Below, in pieces: positions 1 to 11,735 of a stretch of 64,000 nt of DNA (positions are counted from its first letter, which is position 1; each line of letters starts with the position of its first letter). The DNA comes from Hysterangium stoloniferum. Lineage: Eukaryota > Basidiomycota > Agaricomycetes > Hysterangiales > Hysterangiaceae. The stretch lies in contig WHVD01000151.1 in NCBI GenBank assembly GCA_015178975.1, positions 124,001 to 188,000 on the forward strand, in the 5' to 3' direction. Made by a program: the position numbers and the translations under genes. Under the pieces are notes generated by a model. It searched no databases and was not told the origin of the DNA. It saw nothing but the letters and a program-made list of their open reading frames with translations.

Positions 1-316
1 ATATAAGCTTGTAGTTAGTGACCTGAATAGTAACAACTTTCCTCAGACTTGAGTGTGTCCCGTGTCACAGTAAGTCACAGGTCACATTTAACAGGTTATG
101 GGCCCCATTCAGCTTCATGTGCTGCGTAGGGTATAGACAAGATATTGATTTCAGGGGAAGTGTTAGAAATGGGAAAATACAATATCTATATGTGACAGAC
201 TGTTATAAGACCCAGGTTTGCCATCAATTATATAAACTGTTATAAGAGCACAAGTCGGCATCATAAGTCCTTATATATATATGTATATATAATCCATCAT
301 ATAATACTAGACTATA
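1..316. other. AT-rich spacer, no gene seen
   Basis: No open frame, splice-signal run or repeat related to other parts of the window was recognised here. It contains a TA-rich stretch just upstream of the tRNA-like sequence. Confidence 0.4.
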
Positions 317-391
317 GGTCCAGTAGCTCAGTGGTTAAGAGCACCTGCATATAAAGCCAGGAGGTCCTTGGTTCAATCCCAGGCTGGGTCA
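317..391 (+). tRNA. tRNA-like gene or tRNA-derived SINE head
   Basis: The sequence folds as a tRNA: a 7-bp acceptor stem (GGTCCAG with CTGGGTC), a 4-bp D stem (GCTC/GAGC) and a 5-bp T stem (CTTGG/CCAGG) closing a TTCAATC loop. Pol III A and B boxes are recognisable and a T run follows within ten bases of the end. The anticodon arm (344-361) is irregular: it needs one bulged C. The best loop reads ATATAAA, with AUA as anticodon, which would be unusual for tRNA-Tyr. It may therefore be a pseudo-tRNA or the head of a SINE rather than a working tRNA. Confidence 0.5.
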
Positions 392-414
392 ATTCTTTTC
401 TATGCCTTTAATAT

Positions 415-594
415 TTATGACTGTTGATTTCTTTTGTAACTATTGATTTCTTTTGTGACTGTTGATTTCTTTTGTACCTGGTGATTTCTTTTGTAACTGT
501 TGTTTTCTTTGTAACCATTGTTTTCTCTCCTTGTAAAGGGTGTTTCCTTTTTGACTGTTGTTTTCTTTTGTAATGGGGGCTTCCTTTGTAAGGG
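415..594. repeat. 18-bp minisatellite, left part
   Basis: About ten degenerate units of the type GATTTCTTTTGTAACTGTT run to the left edge of the solo LTR at 595. The same minisatellite resumes at 2088 after the LTR, so this is the left half of one array split by the insertion. Open frames here are by-products of the unit length. Confidence 0.8.
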
Positions 595-2087
595 TGTTAT
601 GTATTTTGAAAGGTTTTTTTCTATTTTTCGCAATTTCCCCAAAACAAAATTCTTAACTAAGGCTGTTAAAATGTACTTATATCACGATTATAAAATTGTA
701 CAATATTCTCTTGATTTATATTGAATTTATGCAATTTACTTTGTATTTTTATCTTATAAATTGAGGGAGTTACAAAATTTCTACCTTTTATTCTTTTTTA
801 ACTATCTTCAAACTGGCCACCTGGCGCTTATTACACAATGCGCGGGAATATTTGTCACAACAAGTGACCATCATCACAACAAGTGACAGTCGTCACAACA
901 AGTGACAGTCGTCACAACAAGTGACAATCATCACAAAGCCGCACGACAGTCACAAGGCTGTGTGACAGTCACAAAAGGCATGCGACAGTCACAAGGTGTG
1001 ACGGGTGTCACATGCACACTAGCGCAGGAATATTATGTCATATATTATGTCATCATATATGCTACAATAGAGAATGGCGGAAATGTCTAAAATATTCCAA
1101 GTAAAATAGCTAAAATAGGATAGAAATAAAGTTCAATATGTCTCTAAATGTCTCAGATCTCAGTGTATATAAGGAGCTCTGCTCCAGCCATGAAATATAA
1201 CTCATTTTATCAACCCATTTACACCACATCTGTGTGTCACTGCAGCAAGCAGTCTACTCCACCCCAATCTGGGCAGTTGAACATCTAATTCCACCTCTAT
1301 CAGAGCTGTTGCAAACCCTTGCCACCTCTATCAGAGTTGTTGGCCCAATCAGATCCCTTGTCACCTCAATCTGAGCTGTTGACTGATCTGTTGTTCCCCC
1401 TGTCACCTCAATCTGAGTTGTTGACTTTTGTTCTCCCTTGCCACCTCTTAGTTGAGTAGCTGGCTATCCTTTATTACTTATCCACCTCTAGTTGAGTTGT
1501 TGGATATCAATAAAAGTAATAAACAATCTTGGTTACCATTGTTGAGATTAGGAATACATTTCTAATTTCTACCCGGTTTTTGGCATAAATAAATACTGAG
1601 AATATTCTTGCAGAATCCTTAAGACTACATTAAGATCCTGATAAGTTAGTATCACAGTAGAACCTGTAGGTTAGTGTAAATAAAGCATATATTAGCCAAA
1701 TAGTGTTTTATTCTATATCTAATCTTTTGACCTGTTTATAAATATTTTTACTGTTTGATAAATAGTATAAAATATATATAAACTAGCTAGAATTGAAGTC
1801 GAATATAGTTTTGGAATCAGTGAATTGTTATTCATATTTTAGTACTTATTTTCACAGAAAAAGAACAGCTTGCAAAAGCAGCTCTCAAAACCTTCTTTGT
1901 GAAGTAGGGTGAATATATTCAAGTAAACTCTTGACTTCAGGGGTTCTAAGTCTATTCAGGCTGCCACTGATTAATATCAAATACTTAAATTATTTTACCT
2001 TGCAGTGAATTGAGTATTTGCACATTTTGATAGAGCACTGGACTTCTTTTTCAGAAAATAGTATTAAAGTAAGGCTAATACATCACA
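595..2087 (+). mobile_element. Solo LTR, family LTR1, copy A
   Basis: The segment starts TGTTATG and ends CATCACA and is flanked by the exact 5-bp target-site duplication AAGGG (590-594 and 2088-2092). It is homologous along most of its length to 9116-10983 and, inverted, to 41320-43266. A promoter-like box TGTATATAAGGAGCTC lies at 1164-1179. The upstream half carries clustered GTGAC/GTCAC palindromic repeats (about 855-1010). No internal gag or pol lies beside it, so it is a solo LTR left by LTR-LTR recombination. Confidence 0.9.
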
Positions 2088-2700
2088 AAGGGGGTTTCCT
2101 TTGTAATGGGTGTTTCTTTTGTAATGGGTGTTTCTTTTGTAATGGGTGTTTCTTTTGTAATGGGTGTTTCTTTTGTAATGGGTGTTTCTTTTGTAATGGG
2201 TGTTTCTTTTGTAATGGGTGTTTCTTTTGTAATGGGTGTTTCTTTTGTAATGGGTGTTTCTTTTGTAATGGGTGTTTCTTTTGTAATGGGTGTTTCTTTT
2301 GTAATGGGTGTTTCTTTTGTAATGGGTGTTTCTTTTGTAATGGGTGTTTCTTTTGTAATGGGTGTTTCTTTTGTAATGGGTGTTTCTTTTGTAATGGGTG
2401 TTTCTTTTGTAATGGGTGTTTCTTTTGTAATGGGTGTTTCTTTTGTAATGGGTGTTTCTTTTGTAATGGGTGTTTCTTTTGTAATGGGTGTTTCTTTTGT
2501 AATGGGTGTTTCTTTTGTAATGGGTGTTTCTTTTGTAATGGGTGTTTCTTTTGTAATGGGTGTTTCTTTTGTAATGGGTGTTTCTTTTGTAATGGGTGTT
2601 TCTTTTGTAATGGGTGTTTCTTTTGTAATGGGTGTTTCTTTGTAACCATTGTTTCCTTCCTTGGGAATGGGTGTTTCCTTTGTAATGGATGTTTCCTCTG
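2088..2700. repeat. 18-bp minisatellite, near-perfect (about 30 units)
   Basis: About thirty head-to-tail copies of the 18-bp unit GGGTGTTTCTTTTGTAAT are almost identical between 2096 and 2645, then degenerate to 2700. Because 18 is a multiple of three, four reading frames stay open and encode hexapeptide repeats. No start context or splice signals support translation. Confidence 0.95.
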
Positions 2701-3714
2701 AACACTTTCCGTTCTAACATGATTTTCTGTTCTAATGTGACTTTCCATTCTAATGTGACTTTCTGTGAAGAGTCGTTAGATTCTGACCGCTCAATATACG
2801 AAGAATAGTGTTTATTCAACTACTATTAGAGAGTATTGACCGTCAGTACAATACTATAGACTACTAGACTGTTAGTACTAGTGTAAGAACGCACTGCACG
2901 CCTCAAGAGCAACTGTATAGTTGCTCATGACGGCTTAGAACAGTAAGATAATGAGTTGACCTTTTACGGTACAACTAGTAGCTAGAAATAAGTAAGATAC
3001 TCAGCTAAAGACTGAGTATCTAGGATAGAGTAATAGTAGCGCGAGTCGACTACAGTGTCGACGAGCGCAAAGTCTTGAAGGCGGAACTCGACCTTAGCGG
3101 TTCGAGTCCAAAAGGCTATTAGTAGACTAGAGAATGCTACTCTTATGGTAGCTGAGATACTACCCTTGACACCTCTCGCTATTCGACGTCTGAGTCGTTA
3201 CGAGGTGGTGTCTGCTGGGTAAAAGTTGTCTGTCTCTTTTGGCGCTGAGGGCGCCCATACGTATACACAAAGCTTCGAACTACAAAATCAAGGTGTGCTC
3301 GAAATATAGAAAGAATATAAAGAAAGAAAATAAAGGTAAATAATAAAGTACTATAATCCAGCTATTATTCCTTAGTCCAAGTATGCATATATGCATACCC
3401 TTTACACTTTCCATTCTAATGTGACTTTCCATTCTAATGTGACTTTCCATTCTAATGTGACTTTCCATTCTAATGTGACTTTCCATTCTAATGTGACTTT
3501 CCGTTCTAAGGTGACTTTCTGTTCTAACATTCTAATGTGACTTCCCTTTCTAATGTGACTTTCCATTCTAACATGACTTTCTGTTCTAAGGTGACTTTCC
3601 ATTCTAATGTGACTTTCCATTCTAATGTGACTTTCTGTTCTAAGGTGACTTTCCATTCTAATGTGACTTTCCATTCTAATGTGACTTTCCATTCTAAGAA
3701 GGTTTTCTGTAATC
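2701..3714. repeat. Second 18-bp minisatellite, interrupted by a solo LTR
   Basis: Units of the type TTTCCATTCTAATGTGAC occupy 2706-2763 and 3407-3700, with the solo LTR2 copy 2764-3406 between them. Variant units (TTTCTGTTCTAAGGTGAC) are interspersed. It directly abuts the preceding TTTCTTTTGTAATGGGTG array; both share an 18-bp period and a TTTC start, suggesting a common origin. Confidence 0.9.
2764..3406. mobile_element. Solo LTR, family LTR2, copy A (minus orientation relative to 30302 copy)
   Basis: A 643-bp segment begins TGTGAAGAG and ends CCTTTACA, with the exact 5-bp duplication CTTTC on both sides (2759-2763, 3407-3411). It is the reverse complement of the LTR at 30302-30942 and is related to those at 8497, 22022, 28851 and 38620. 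It carries no coding region. Confidence 0.92.
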
Positions 3715-4132
3715 ATTATAATATCAGATGTTTACTGGTAAAATTTATATTTCTACAAAACTCCATCTTTGAATAGTGATATATCCTCTGAGACTATTAT
3801 ATTGTTAACCACCAACCATAAGAAACAATTCTCCATATTACATCCTAAACAATTTAGAGTCAATTAATAGAACCTATTGTAGATGGTTTTCCAAGTTATG
3901 TAAATACTTGCTAATACTTTTGTTGTTAATTTGTTTTTCAAAAGCTAAACTGTAGTTATTTCCTAGTAAAATATGTGAAATATCATTGGAGATTTTTCAT
4001 CCTATGGCTTTCTTGATTAAGTGAAACCACCTATATATTCTGGGTATGTTGAATCAAGTAGAAATCTGTTCAGATTGACAGATCCATTCTGAAGTAATAC
4101 ATATGTATTTAGAGGTGCCAATGATATACATA
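3715..4132. other. AT-rich spacer, nothing recognised
   Basis: This AT-rich sequence lies between the minisatellite and the first Tc1-like element. I see no coding exon, RNA gene or repeat shared with the rest of the window. Confidence 0.4.
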
Positions 4133-5543
4133 CAGTGAGGGACAAAACCCTTCCAATGATTTCTAGTTGTGCAAAGATCCTTAAATAACTCAAGAACCAC
4201 TGTAGATACAGACCTGAAATTTGGGGGTTGGTTAGGTCTATATGTTATCTATATGCCCTTAAAATATTATGACATAAGCGTTAGTATTTCCCACACTATA
4301 AACAAAACACTAATAAAATCACATTGGAAGGGTTTTGTCCCTGGTATAAAAAGAACACAAATTAAACAATCTAGTACTTGGTATAGCCTCTCTTAGCCTT
4401 CAAAACAGCCTCAACCCTTCTAGGAATACTCTCTATCAAGTTCTGACAAGTAGAGGCATGGATATTCTCCCACTCTGTCTGAACCCTCTCCCACAACTCA
4501 TGAATACTCTTGGGTGCCACTTCATACTCTCCCAACCTCCTTTTGAGGTAATCCCAGAGGTGTTCAATTGGATTAAGGTCAGCAGACTGAGGTGGCCATA
4601 CCATGACCATAAATCCATTGTCTTTGAACCAATTAATGGCCTTTGTGCTCTTGTGTTTGGTATCATTGTCCTGCTGAAAGACCACATCTTGCTATAATAC
4701 TCCACAGTTGCTTGAAGTTCATCTTCCAAAATGCTACCATAAAGGTCAGCATCCATTCTCCCATTAATCTTGGTGGAATATCCTGGGCCTTCCCACAACA
4801 TACAGCTCCACAACATCAGATTTCCTCCCCCAACCTGACCATGCCCTTGACCAGCCTAGCACTGAGCCCCTCTCCTGCACTTTTCCACATCTAATTCCTC
4901 CCATATGACCCCAAACAATTGATTTTTGTCTCATCTGACCAACAACCCTCTTCCAATTATCCACAGTCCAGTCCTTGTGTGCCAGAGTAAAGTCCATCTC
5001 TTATTGAATAAAGGCCTTTTTCTCTTCACCATAGCCCTCATTTCAGCCTTCTTGAATGCCCTATGAACAGTTCTAACTGAAATAGACTCTCCAGTCATAT
5101 CTTGAATGGTTTGGTGACCTCAGTGGCATTTTCAGCCTTTTGAGAAGTGATTTGTTGAATAGAATAATGAATATCTGAGGAGGAAAGCTTGCATAAATAG
5201 CCACCAGATGAGTTGGCAAGTGATGAGCAATGGGTAGAATGAATTCTGGATATAGTGGACAGATCCTGGCCAGTGATTTCAGAGATCTGAGGAGCAGACT
5301 TGGCCTTATTGAGAAAAGTGAGAATATGGCTAAGCTGAGGAGGAGTAAGAGCCTACATGGTGTAGAATGTTGAGCTATGGGGATGTTTTGGATTGGAAAG
5401 TAAACAGATGTATATATATATATAATTTTGACAGGTCAGATGATTTTTGTTTGCACTTATTTGCATATAAACAATATGGTTATATGTTAATCATGTAACA
5501 GGGACAAAACCCTTCCAATGCAGTTTAATTAGTATTTTATTTA
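4133..5543 (-). mobile_element. Tc1-like DNA transposon 1, right end lost
   Basis: The left terminal repeat CAGTGAGGGACAAAACCC starts at 4133 beside a TA. About 200 bp further in, an inverted inner copy GGAAGGGTTTTGTCCCTG is seen (4327-4344), the IR/DR arrangement of Tc1 elements. The matching right inner repeat is at 5489-5513 in opposite orientation, but the outermost right end is missing because a second Tc1-like element starts at 5544. The transposase gene between them is on the minus strand and broken. Confidence 0.8.
4371..5365 (-). pseudogene. Tc1-like transposase, frameshifted
   Basis: The C-terminal half is readable on the minus strand: QQDNDTKHKS (second catalytic aspartate) followed by DLNPIEHLW (third acidic residue) and the family ending around RRVEAVLKAK. 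Upstream the frame changes near 4690 and stops interrupt the middle part, although the segment HKDWTVDNWKRV and an N-terminal helix-turn-helix-like part (to about 5365) can still be followed. It would have been a DD34E-type transposase. With several breaks it cannot make active protein. Confidence 0.8.
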
Positions 5544-5675
5544 CAGTGACTCCAAAAACCCTTTCCATACTAACCCCAAATGTGGTGTGTGTGAAACGCA
5601 CCACCTTACAACATGGGAATTCCACTTAGCTTTGGTGGAGTCATACATAGTACATACCCTTGGCTACAGGATTTC

Positions 5676-6472
5676 TGTAATGTATTATTACTATTTAGCA
5701 CACTTGTAAACTCTTTTTACTTGAGTTAAGTAGCGTAGCTTGAAAAAGGAGATTCAAATTCAAATTAATCTGTATGTAGGAGTTTTGTCAATTAAATTAG
5801 TATCCACTTTTATTCAACTACGTGCCTGTGTCCCTTTTCCGAGGAGAAAGCTCAACTCAAGGAAACAAGACAGTCAACAGATTGGCAAGAAGAGTACTCA
5901 ACTTAAGCACAATGTGTGGACCTAGTAGGCAAGTGTAGCTAAATGAGCAAGTGATGTGATATTGAATGATATCCTAAATACATGATTTGAGCCTGTATTT
6001 ATACTAGTCCAGGATCCTGCTTACTTACTAAGTAATGTGACTAGGAGAATGAGTCAGTATTTCCCATACTTGACTCATAAGTGTATTTCAGAGTCATCCA
6101 ACCAGCTATGATTATGTATCTGAGTCATAGCTCTGATCATAACTTATTGTATAGTCATATTGATATGACTCACCAATGAGTCATCTCCCTCAATATGTAG
6201 TCAAGGAGATGGGGTAGATTGCATACTATAAGGGCTAGAGATACCTTATTAGTATGTAATCCATGACTCTGCTGGTTTCCATGGCAGTGCCACCTAGCTA
6301 CTTAGGGTTAAGATATGCTAATTCTAGGGTTTAGAGCTAGCAATAAATCTTATGTTATCAGAACAATGACATCTTAAACTCTTGAGCCAAAGTTAAAGGA
6401 TCCAGTCCTCTACTATTTGACTAATGTCCCTCAAAGGTTAAACAAAGAAACAGAGTGATAAAATATATGACA
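5676..6472. mobile_element. Solo LTR, family LTR3
   Basis: A 797-bp segment starts TGTAATG and ends ATATGACA, flanked by exact ATTTC duplications (5671-5675, 6473-6477). Removing it restores the left arm of Tc1-like element 2 relative to its right arm. No second copy is seen in this window. Confidence 0.85.
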
Positions 6473-6589
6473 ATTTCTCCCTGGATCATGTGATTTGGGC
6501 CACAGGGCATAGAGATATGATCAATTTAAAACAGCAATACCATGGAAAGGATTTTTTCACTTTTGAACTGAAAAGGTATTTGCATATTA

Positions 6590-7658
6590 TCAGTACTTGG
6601 TATAACCACCTTTTGCTTTAAGCACTGCCTGAACCCTTCTAGGCATGCTTTCAATCAATTTCTGACCCTCCTCAACTGGTATTCTATCCCACTCCACTTG
6701 AACCCTTTCCCACAATTCATGGATTCCATTGGGGGAGTTTTCATACTCTGCAAGCCTTCTCTTGAGACAACCCCAGAGATGTTCAATAGGATTCAGGTCT
6801 GGAGACTGTGCAGGCCAAACCATAGTCCTGAATTCTTGCTCCTCTAGCCAGTTCTTGACCAGCCTGCAGGTATGCTTAGGGTCATTATCCTGCTGAAAGA
6901 TGATGTCAGGACGATTGAGACCATAATACTCCAGGGTTTGCTGGAGCTCATCCTTCAAAATTTGAAGATAGAGGTCCCCATCCATCCTACCATCCATCTT
7001 GCTAGCAAAGCCAACTCCCTCCCAAGTCATACAGTCCCACATCATGAGAGAACCTCCTCCAAACTTCAGAGTTCCCTCTACCAGCCTATCATTAAGGCCT
7101 TCACCTGCCCTTTTCCATGCCCATTTACATCCATCCAACCCTAGGCAATTGATTTTGGTTTCATCAGACCATATGACCTTCTTCCAGTCCTCCATAGTCC
7201 AATCCTTGTGAGCATAGGCAGAGTCCAAGCAAGCTTTGCAATGCCTGGCAGAAAGAAGGGGGCATTTTGACTTGACCACAGCCTTCATACCAGCTTTCTT
7301 CAAGTAGAGGTGGACCATATTGGCAGAGAGGGGCTGGTTGATAATGTTGGTGAGGGATTTGGTCACTTAGACAGCATTTTCAGCTTTGCCAGGGTGATGA
7401 GATGTTGAGCATGTCAGATATTGGTAGGGGAAAGCTTTGAGGGATGACCCCCAACAGCTTTGGGAAGGAGAGAACATTGTTTGGAGTGAATTTTGGATAT
7501 GGCAGATGGGCTAATACCAGTTCTCTTGGCAATGGCTTCACCAGAGTGGCCAGAATCAAGCAAGGAGAGGATGGTATTTTGTTGAGTAAGAGAGAGGGAT
7601 CTGACCATGATGGTGGTAAGGAATCAAGAAGTGTGGGAACTTTTTTAAACTCAGACAT
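6590..7658 (-). pseudogene. Tc1-like transposase with one frame break
   Basis: Residues of the catalytic core are intact in one 258-codon frame (6590-7366): WSDETKINCLG (first D), FQQDNDPKHT (second D) and DLNPIEHLWG (E), a DD34E triad. The N-terminal helix-turn-helix part, including LSLTQQNTILSLLDSGHSG, lies upstream in another frame (7414-7658). A stop and a frame change near 7370-7410 separate the two. It may be a two-exon gene, but a simple break is more likely. It is the best preserved transposase in the window. Confidence 0.85.
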
Positions 7659-7909
7659 ACTATTTACATGTATATATTTGTTTGTACCAACAAATAATGG
7701 CCATTATTCTATGATTTGACTGAGATCCTAATCATCAGTTCAAAAATGAAAAAACCCTTTCCATAGTATTGCTGTTTTAAATGGATCATATCTCTATGCC
7801 CTGTGGCCCAAATCATGTGACCCAGGGAGCAATCTTGGAGCCAAGGGTATTTACTATATATGACTCCACCAAAGCTAAGTGGAATTCCCACATTTTTGGA
7901 GTCACTGTA

Positions 7910-8412
7910 GCTGTAAATGAGGGTCCAGAGGCTAAGGTCAAAAATAGTCATAAGTCTCAGCCTGGCCAGACACTAGCAAAAGGATTAAGCAGTATAAATA
8001 ATACTTAAAAGGTAAATGAAGGTATTATTGCATACACTTCTAAACATGAGGGGGGATTCTAAATGGGTATTCTGAGTCAATATTCAAACTGAAGGATAGT
8101 AGTGTACATGATGGTGTTTTATACTAAAGTAAATGGAAGCACAGAGCTGAAAATGGAGATTTGATATTAACAGAACAAAGGAAATTGGGAAACAGAACAG
8201 AATATTAAGAAAAGGAATACAAGACAACAGAAAAAAGAGAAATATTCTGAGGTGGCAAATGATATGGTGAAGTGATGCAAGGAATAATGGAATGTCATTG
8301 GAACAGAACTGAGATAGAGTGGCTGGAAAAGGAAATCATTAAGCAGGTGTGTTGTTGGGTATCACAATGCCAGAGGACAGTATATGTACACATAGTGAAC
8401 AATGTGGTTCTT
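7910..8412. other. Spacer, nothing recognised
   Basis: This sequence lies between Tc1-like element 2 and the outer LTR4 copy. No gene, splice pattern or shared repeat was recognised. Confidence 0.35.
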
Positions 8413-8496
8413 TGTTATGACCAGAAAACCTGCCAACTACCCTATATGCACCCACACACCCTTTATGCACCAGTTATCAGTTTACCAGAATACCTG

Positions 8497-11003
8497 TGTG
8501 AAGGGTATGCATATATCATGATCAGACCATTGAATATTAGATACATTATATTACTTTATTATCTACCTTTTATTTCCTTTCTTTTATTCATTATGCCTTT
8601 CAAGCATACCATTAATTCTTTAGTTCGAAGCTTTGTGTATACTTATGGGCACACTCGGCACCAAATAGAAACTCAGACCTTTTTTACCCAACAGACACCA
8701 CCTCATAGCAACCCAGACATCAAATAGTGAGAGGTGTCAAGGGTAACATCTCAGCTACCTATAAAGGTAGTGTCTTTTAACTTACTAATAGTTTCTGGAC
8801 GTGAACTGAAAAGGTCGAGTCCCTCACTCAGGTCTTTGTGCTAGTTGACACTGTAGTTGACTCACGCTGTTCTCATTCTATTTAGATATCCAGTCTCTCA
8901 CTGGTTATCTCTCTTATATCTTGCTGTGAGTTGTACTGCAACAGTCAACTCTTCTACTCTCTCATTCTAACTGTCTACAGTTGCTCTAGTGACATGTAGC
9001 GTGTTTCCCTACAGTACTGTCAGTCTAGTAATCCGTAGTATTATACAGAACTGTCAATACTGGTTAGTAGTACTCAAGTAATCAATATTCTTCATATATT
9101 GAACAGGTCAGAATCTGTTATGTATTTCTAAGCCTTTTCCATTTTTTAAACAATTTCCCCTAACAAATTGCAAAAAAGAATATTTAAATGTAATTATATC
9201 ACGACGATAAAATTGTACAATATTGTCTTGATTTATCTTGAATTTATGCAATTTATTTTGTATTTTTATCTTATAAATTGAGCAAGTTATCAAATTTCTA
9301 CCTTTTATTCTTTTTTGATTAATATGTCGGCGACTCAGTGCTTATTCACAATGCGCAAAAAGATCACATGATATTTCAAACTCTGATAAGGACAAAATGC
9401 GATGTGAAATAATCATGCATAATCAAGGCAATATATATATTTATATTATTATAATAAAATATTATATTTATAATTAGCTAAAATTAAATATAATAATTAT
9501 ATAATAATATAAAACCGGCCACCTGGTGCTTATTACATGGCATGCGGGAAAATCGTCACAACGAGTGACAGCCATCACAAGGGCACGCGACAGTCACAGA
9601 GGTGCATGACAGTCACAAAGGCATGTGACAGTCACAACACGCGAAGGGTGTCATACACGCACACAGGCACGAGAGCATTATGTCATCATGTATGCTACTA
9701 CAGCAAAAACCAGAAACTCCCTGGAATATTCCAATGGCTTCCAAAGGAACAGTAAATAATAGGTACTAATAATAGATAGAATATTGTAGAATATTCTATA
9801 AGATTCCAGAATGTTCTATTGTGCCAAGAACATTCTATAGTGTCTTCGAAGTAGTTAGAACCTTCCACAATGCTCTAGAAAATTTTAGAAATTCTAAATG
9901 ACATCATTCAATCTTCTAGAATCTTCTAAATGTCTCAGACTAAAATGTATATAAGGAGCTCAGCTCCAGCCTTGAATCAATCATATGATATCATCTCATC
10001 AATACACCACATCTGTGTGTCACTGCAGCAAGCAGGCTACTCTACCCCTATCTGGGCAGTTGGACATCTAATTCCACCTCTATCAGAGCTGTTGGAAACC
10101 CTTGCCACCTCTATCAGAGTTGTTGGCCCAATCAGATCCCTTGTCACCTCAATCTGAGCTGTTGACTGATCTGTTGTTCCCCCTGTCACCTCAATCTGAG
10201 TTGTTGACTTTTGTTCCCCCTTGCCACTTCTTAATTGAATAGTTGGCTTTTATATATTATTTCCACCTCAGTTAGAGTTGTTGGTTTTCAACCAATAATA
10301 TATAAATAATCTTATACTATAGTCACCTCTTAATTGAGTACTGATTATTAGTTTTCTTTACATTGTTATTTGTACTCTAAGACTTCAGTCACCTCTAGTT
10401 GAGTAATTTGACTGTTTATTACATTACAAATAATCCCTGTTCCATTGCTCATTTATTGTGAATCAGTAAAGCATATTCACATAAATAAATACTGAGAATA
10501 TCCTTGCAAGATCTTTAAGACTACATTAAGATCCTGATAAGTTAGTATCACAGTAGGCCTTGTAGGTTAGTGTAAATAAAGCATATATTAGCCAAATAGT
10601 GTTTTATTCTATATCTAATCTTTTGACCTGTTTATAAATATTTTTACTGTTTGATAAATAGTATAAAATATATATAAACTAGCTAGAATTGAAGTTAAAT
10701 CTAGCTTCGGAATCAGTGAATTGTTATTCATATTTTAGTAATTGTTTTCACAGAAAAAGAACAAGCTTGCACAAGCAGCTTTCAAAACCTTCTTTGCGAA
10801 GTAGGGTGCATATATTCAAGTAAACTCTTGACTTCAGGGGTTCTAAGTCTATTTAGGCTGCCACTGATTAATATCAAATACTTAATTATTTTACCTTGCA
10901 GTGAATTGAGTATTTGCACATTGTGATAGAGCATTGGACTCCTTTTTCGAAAAATACTATTAAAATAAGGCTAATACATCACAGAATCTATTGACTCTTC
11001 ACA
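8497..11003 (+). mobile_element. Solo LTR, family LTR2, copy B, itself split
   Basis: It starts TGTGAAGGG, ends CTCTTCACA and has the exact duplication ACCTG (8492-8496, 11004-11008). Its last 15 bases (10989-11003) are separated from the rest by the solo LTR1 copy at 9116-10983. Without the insert the element is about 634 bp, the normal length of this family. Confidence 0.9.
9116..10983 (+). mobile_element. Solo LTR, family LTR1, copy B
   Basis: It starts TGTTATG, ends ACATCACA and is flanked by GAATC (9111-9115, 10984-10988). It is homologous to copy A and, inverted, to copy C. A TATA-type box with the sequence GTATATAAGGAGCTCAGCTC begins at 9948. It is longer than copy A because it keeps an AT-rich segment around 9420-9510 and a run of AATATTCT/AGAATATT motifs around 9780-9930. 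Confidence 0.92.
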
Positions 11004-11110
11004 ACCTGCCTGGACCCTGCACATGTTGTACCTGTCTATCTCCAACCCTGTCCCATGCATCAGTCAACCAGACCCCACTCAGAAAACCCATCAGCTCTCT
11101 AACTGAGCCC

Positions 11111-11265
11111 CATTCCTGTTATGGTCAAATGACCTGTCACATTTCAGACTCCACTCCCACCCCATTCCTGTTATGGTCTAATGACCTGTCACATTTCAGA
11201 CTCCACTCCCACCCCATTCCTGTTATGGTCTAATGACCTGTCACATTTCAGACTCTGCCCCCATT
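11111..11265. repeat. 53-bp tandem triplication inside LTR4
   Basis: Three head-to-tail copies of a ~53-bp unit, each containing TTCCTGTTATGGTC and GACCTGTCACATTTCAGACT, lie within LTR4 copy A. Other LTR4 copies carry one or two versions, so this is a local expansion. Confidence 0.8.
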
Positions 11266-11735
11266 CTGTTCCACTCCTAACACCTAATTTGGTGTTTACG
11301 TATCTCGTTTCATGATTACTAGTTTGGATTTCATTATTACTGGATTTGGTATAACATACATTCCACAGTCTATATAGTCTGGCAGATGTTGTACATACAA
11401 TCCAGTCAGAAAATCAGCTTAGATTCCCCCCAGTAATCTCAGTACAGTTTCCACTCTATTCCACTCTTTGAAACACACCACTAATTATCTCATCAGAGCC
11501 CACAGGCTCTGACCTATCTATCACTGGACCTCCAACCCATCACCACCCAACCCCTTGACCTATGCAGGATTCCTGCAATCGACCCTCCAACCCCTCGACC
11601 TATCAACTACACCTGGACTCCCTGGGATTCCCATCTGCCCATCTGAAATTGGACACCACAATCTCATGAGGGTGCAGCCTATACAGTAAGCTGAAGCCAA
11701 GTCCTACTGGCTTTCCCGTGGGTTTCTCTGGAAAC

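Larger units (their letters stand above)
5544..7907 (-). mobile_element. Tc1-like DNA transposon 2, containing a solo LTR
   Basis: The ends are inverted (CAGTGACTCCAAAAA at 5544; TTTTTGGAGTCACTG ending at 7907) with TA on both outer sides (5542-5543, 7908-7909). Long inverted arms continue inward: 6480-6570 matches 7738-7830 in reverse. The left arm is split by the solo LTR 5676-6472. The element sits inside or at the right end of Tc1-like element 1, a nested insertion. Confidence 0.85.

Noticed and set aside
2018..2819. Long open frames with hexapeptide repeats on both strands
   Set aside because: They come from an 18-bp minisatellite whose unit is a multiple of three and has no stop. Four overlapping frames cannot all be genes and no start context or introns support one.
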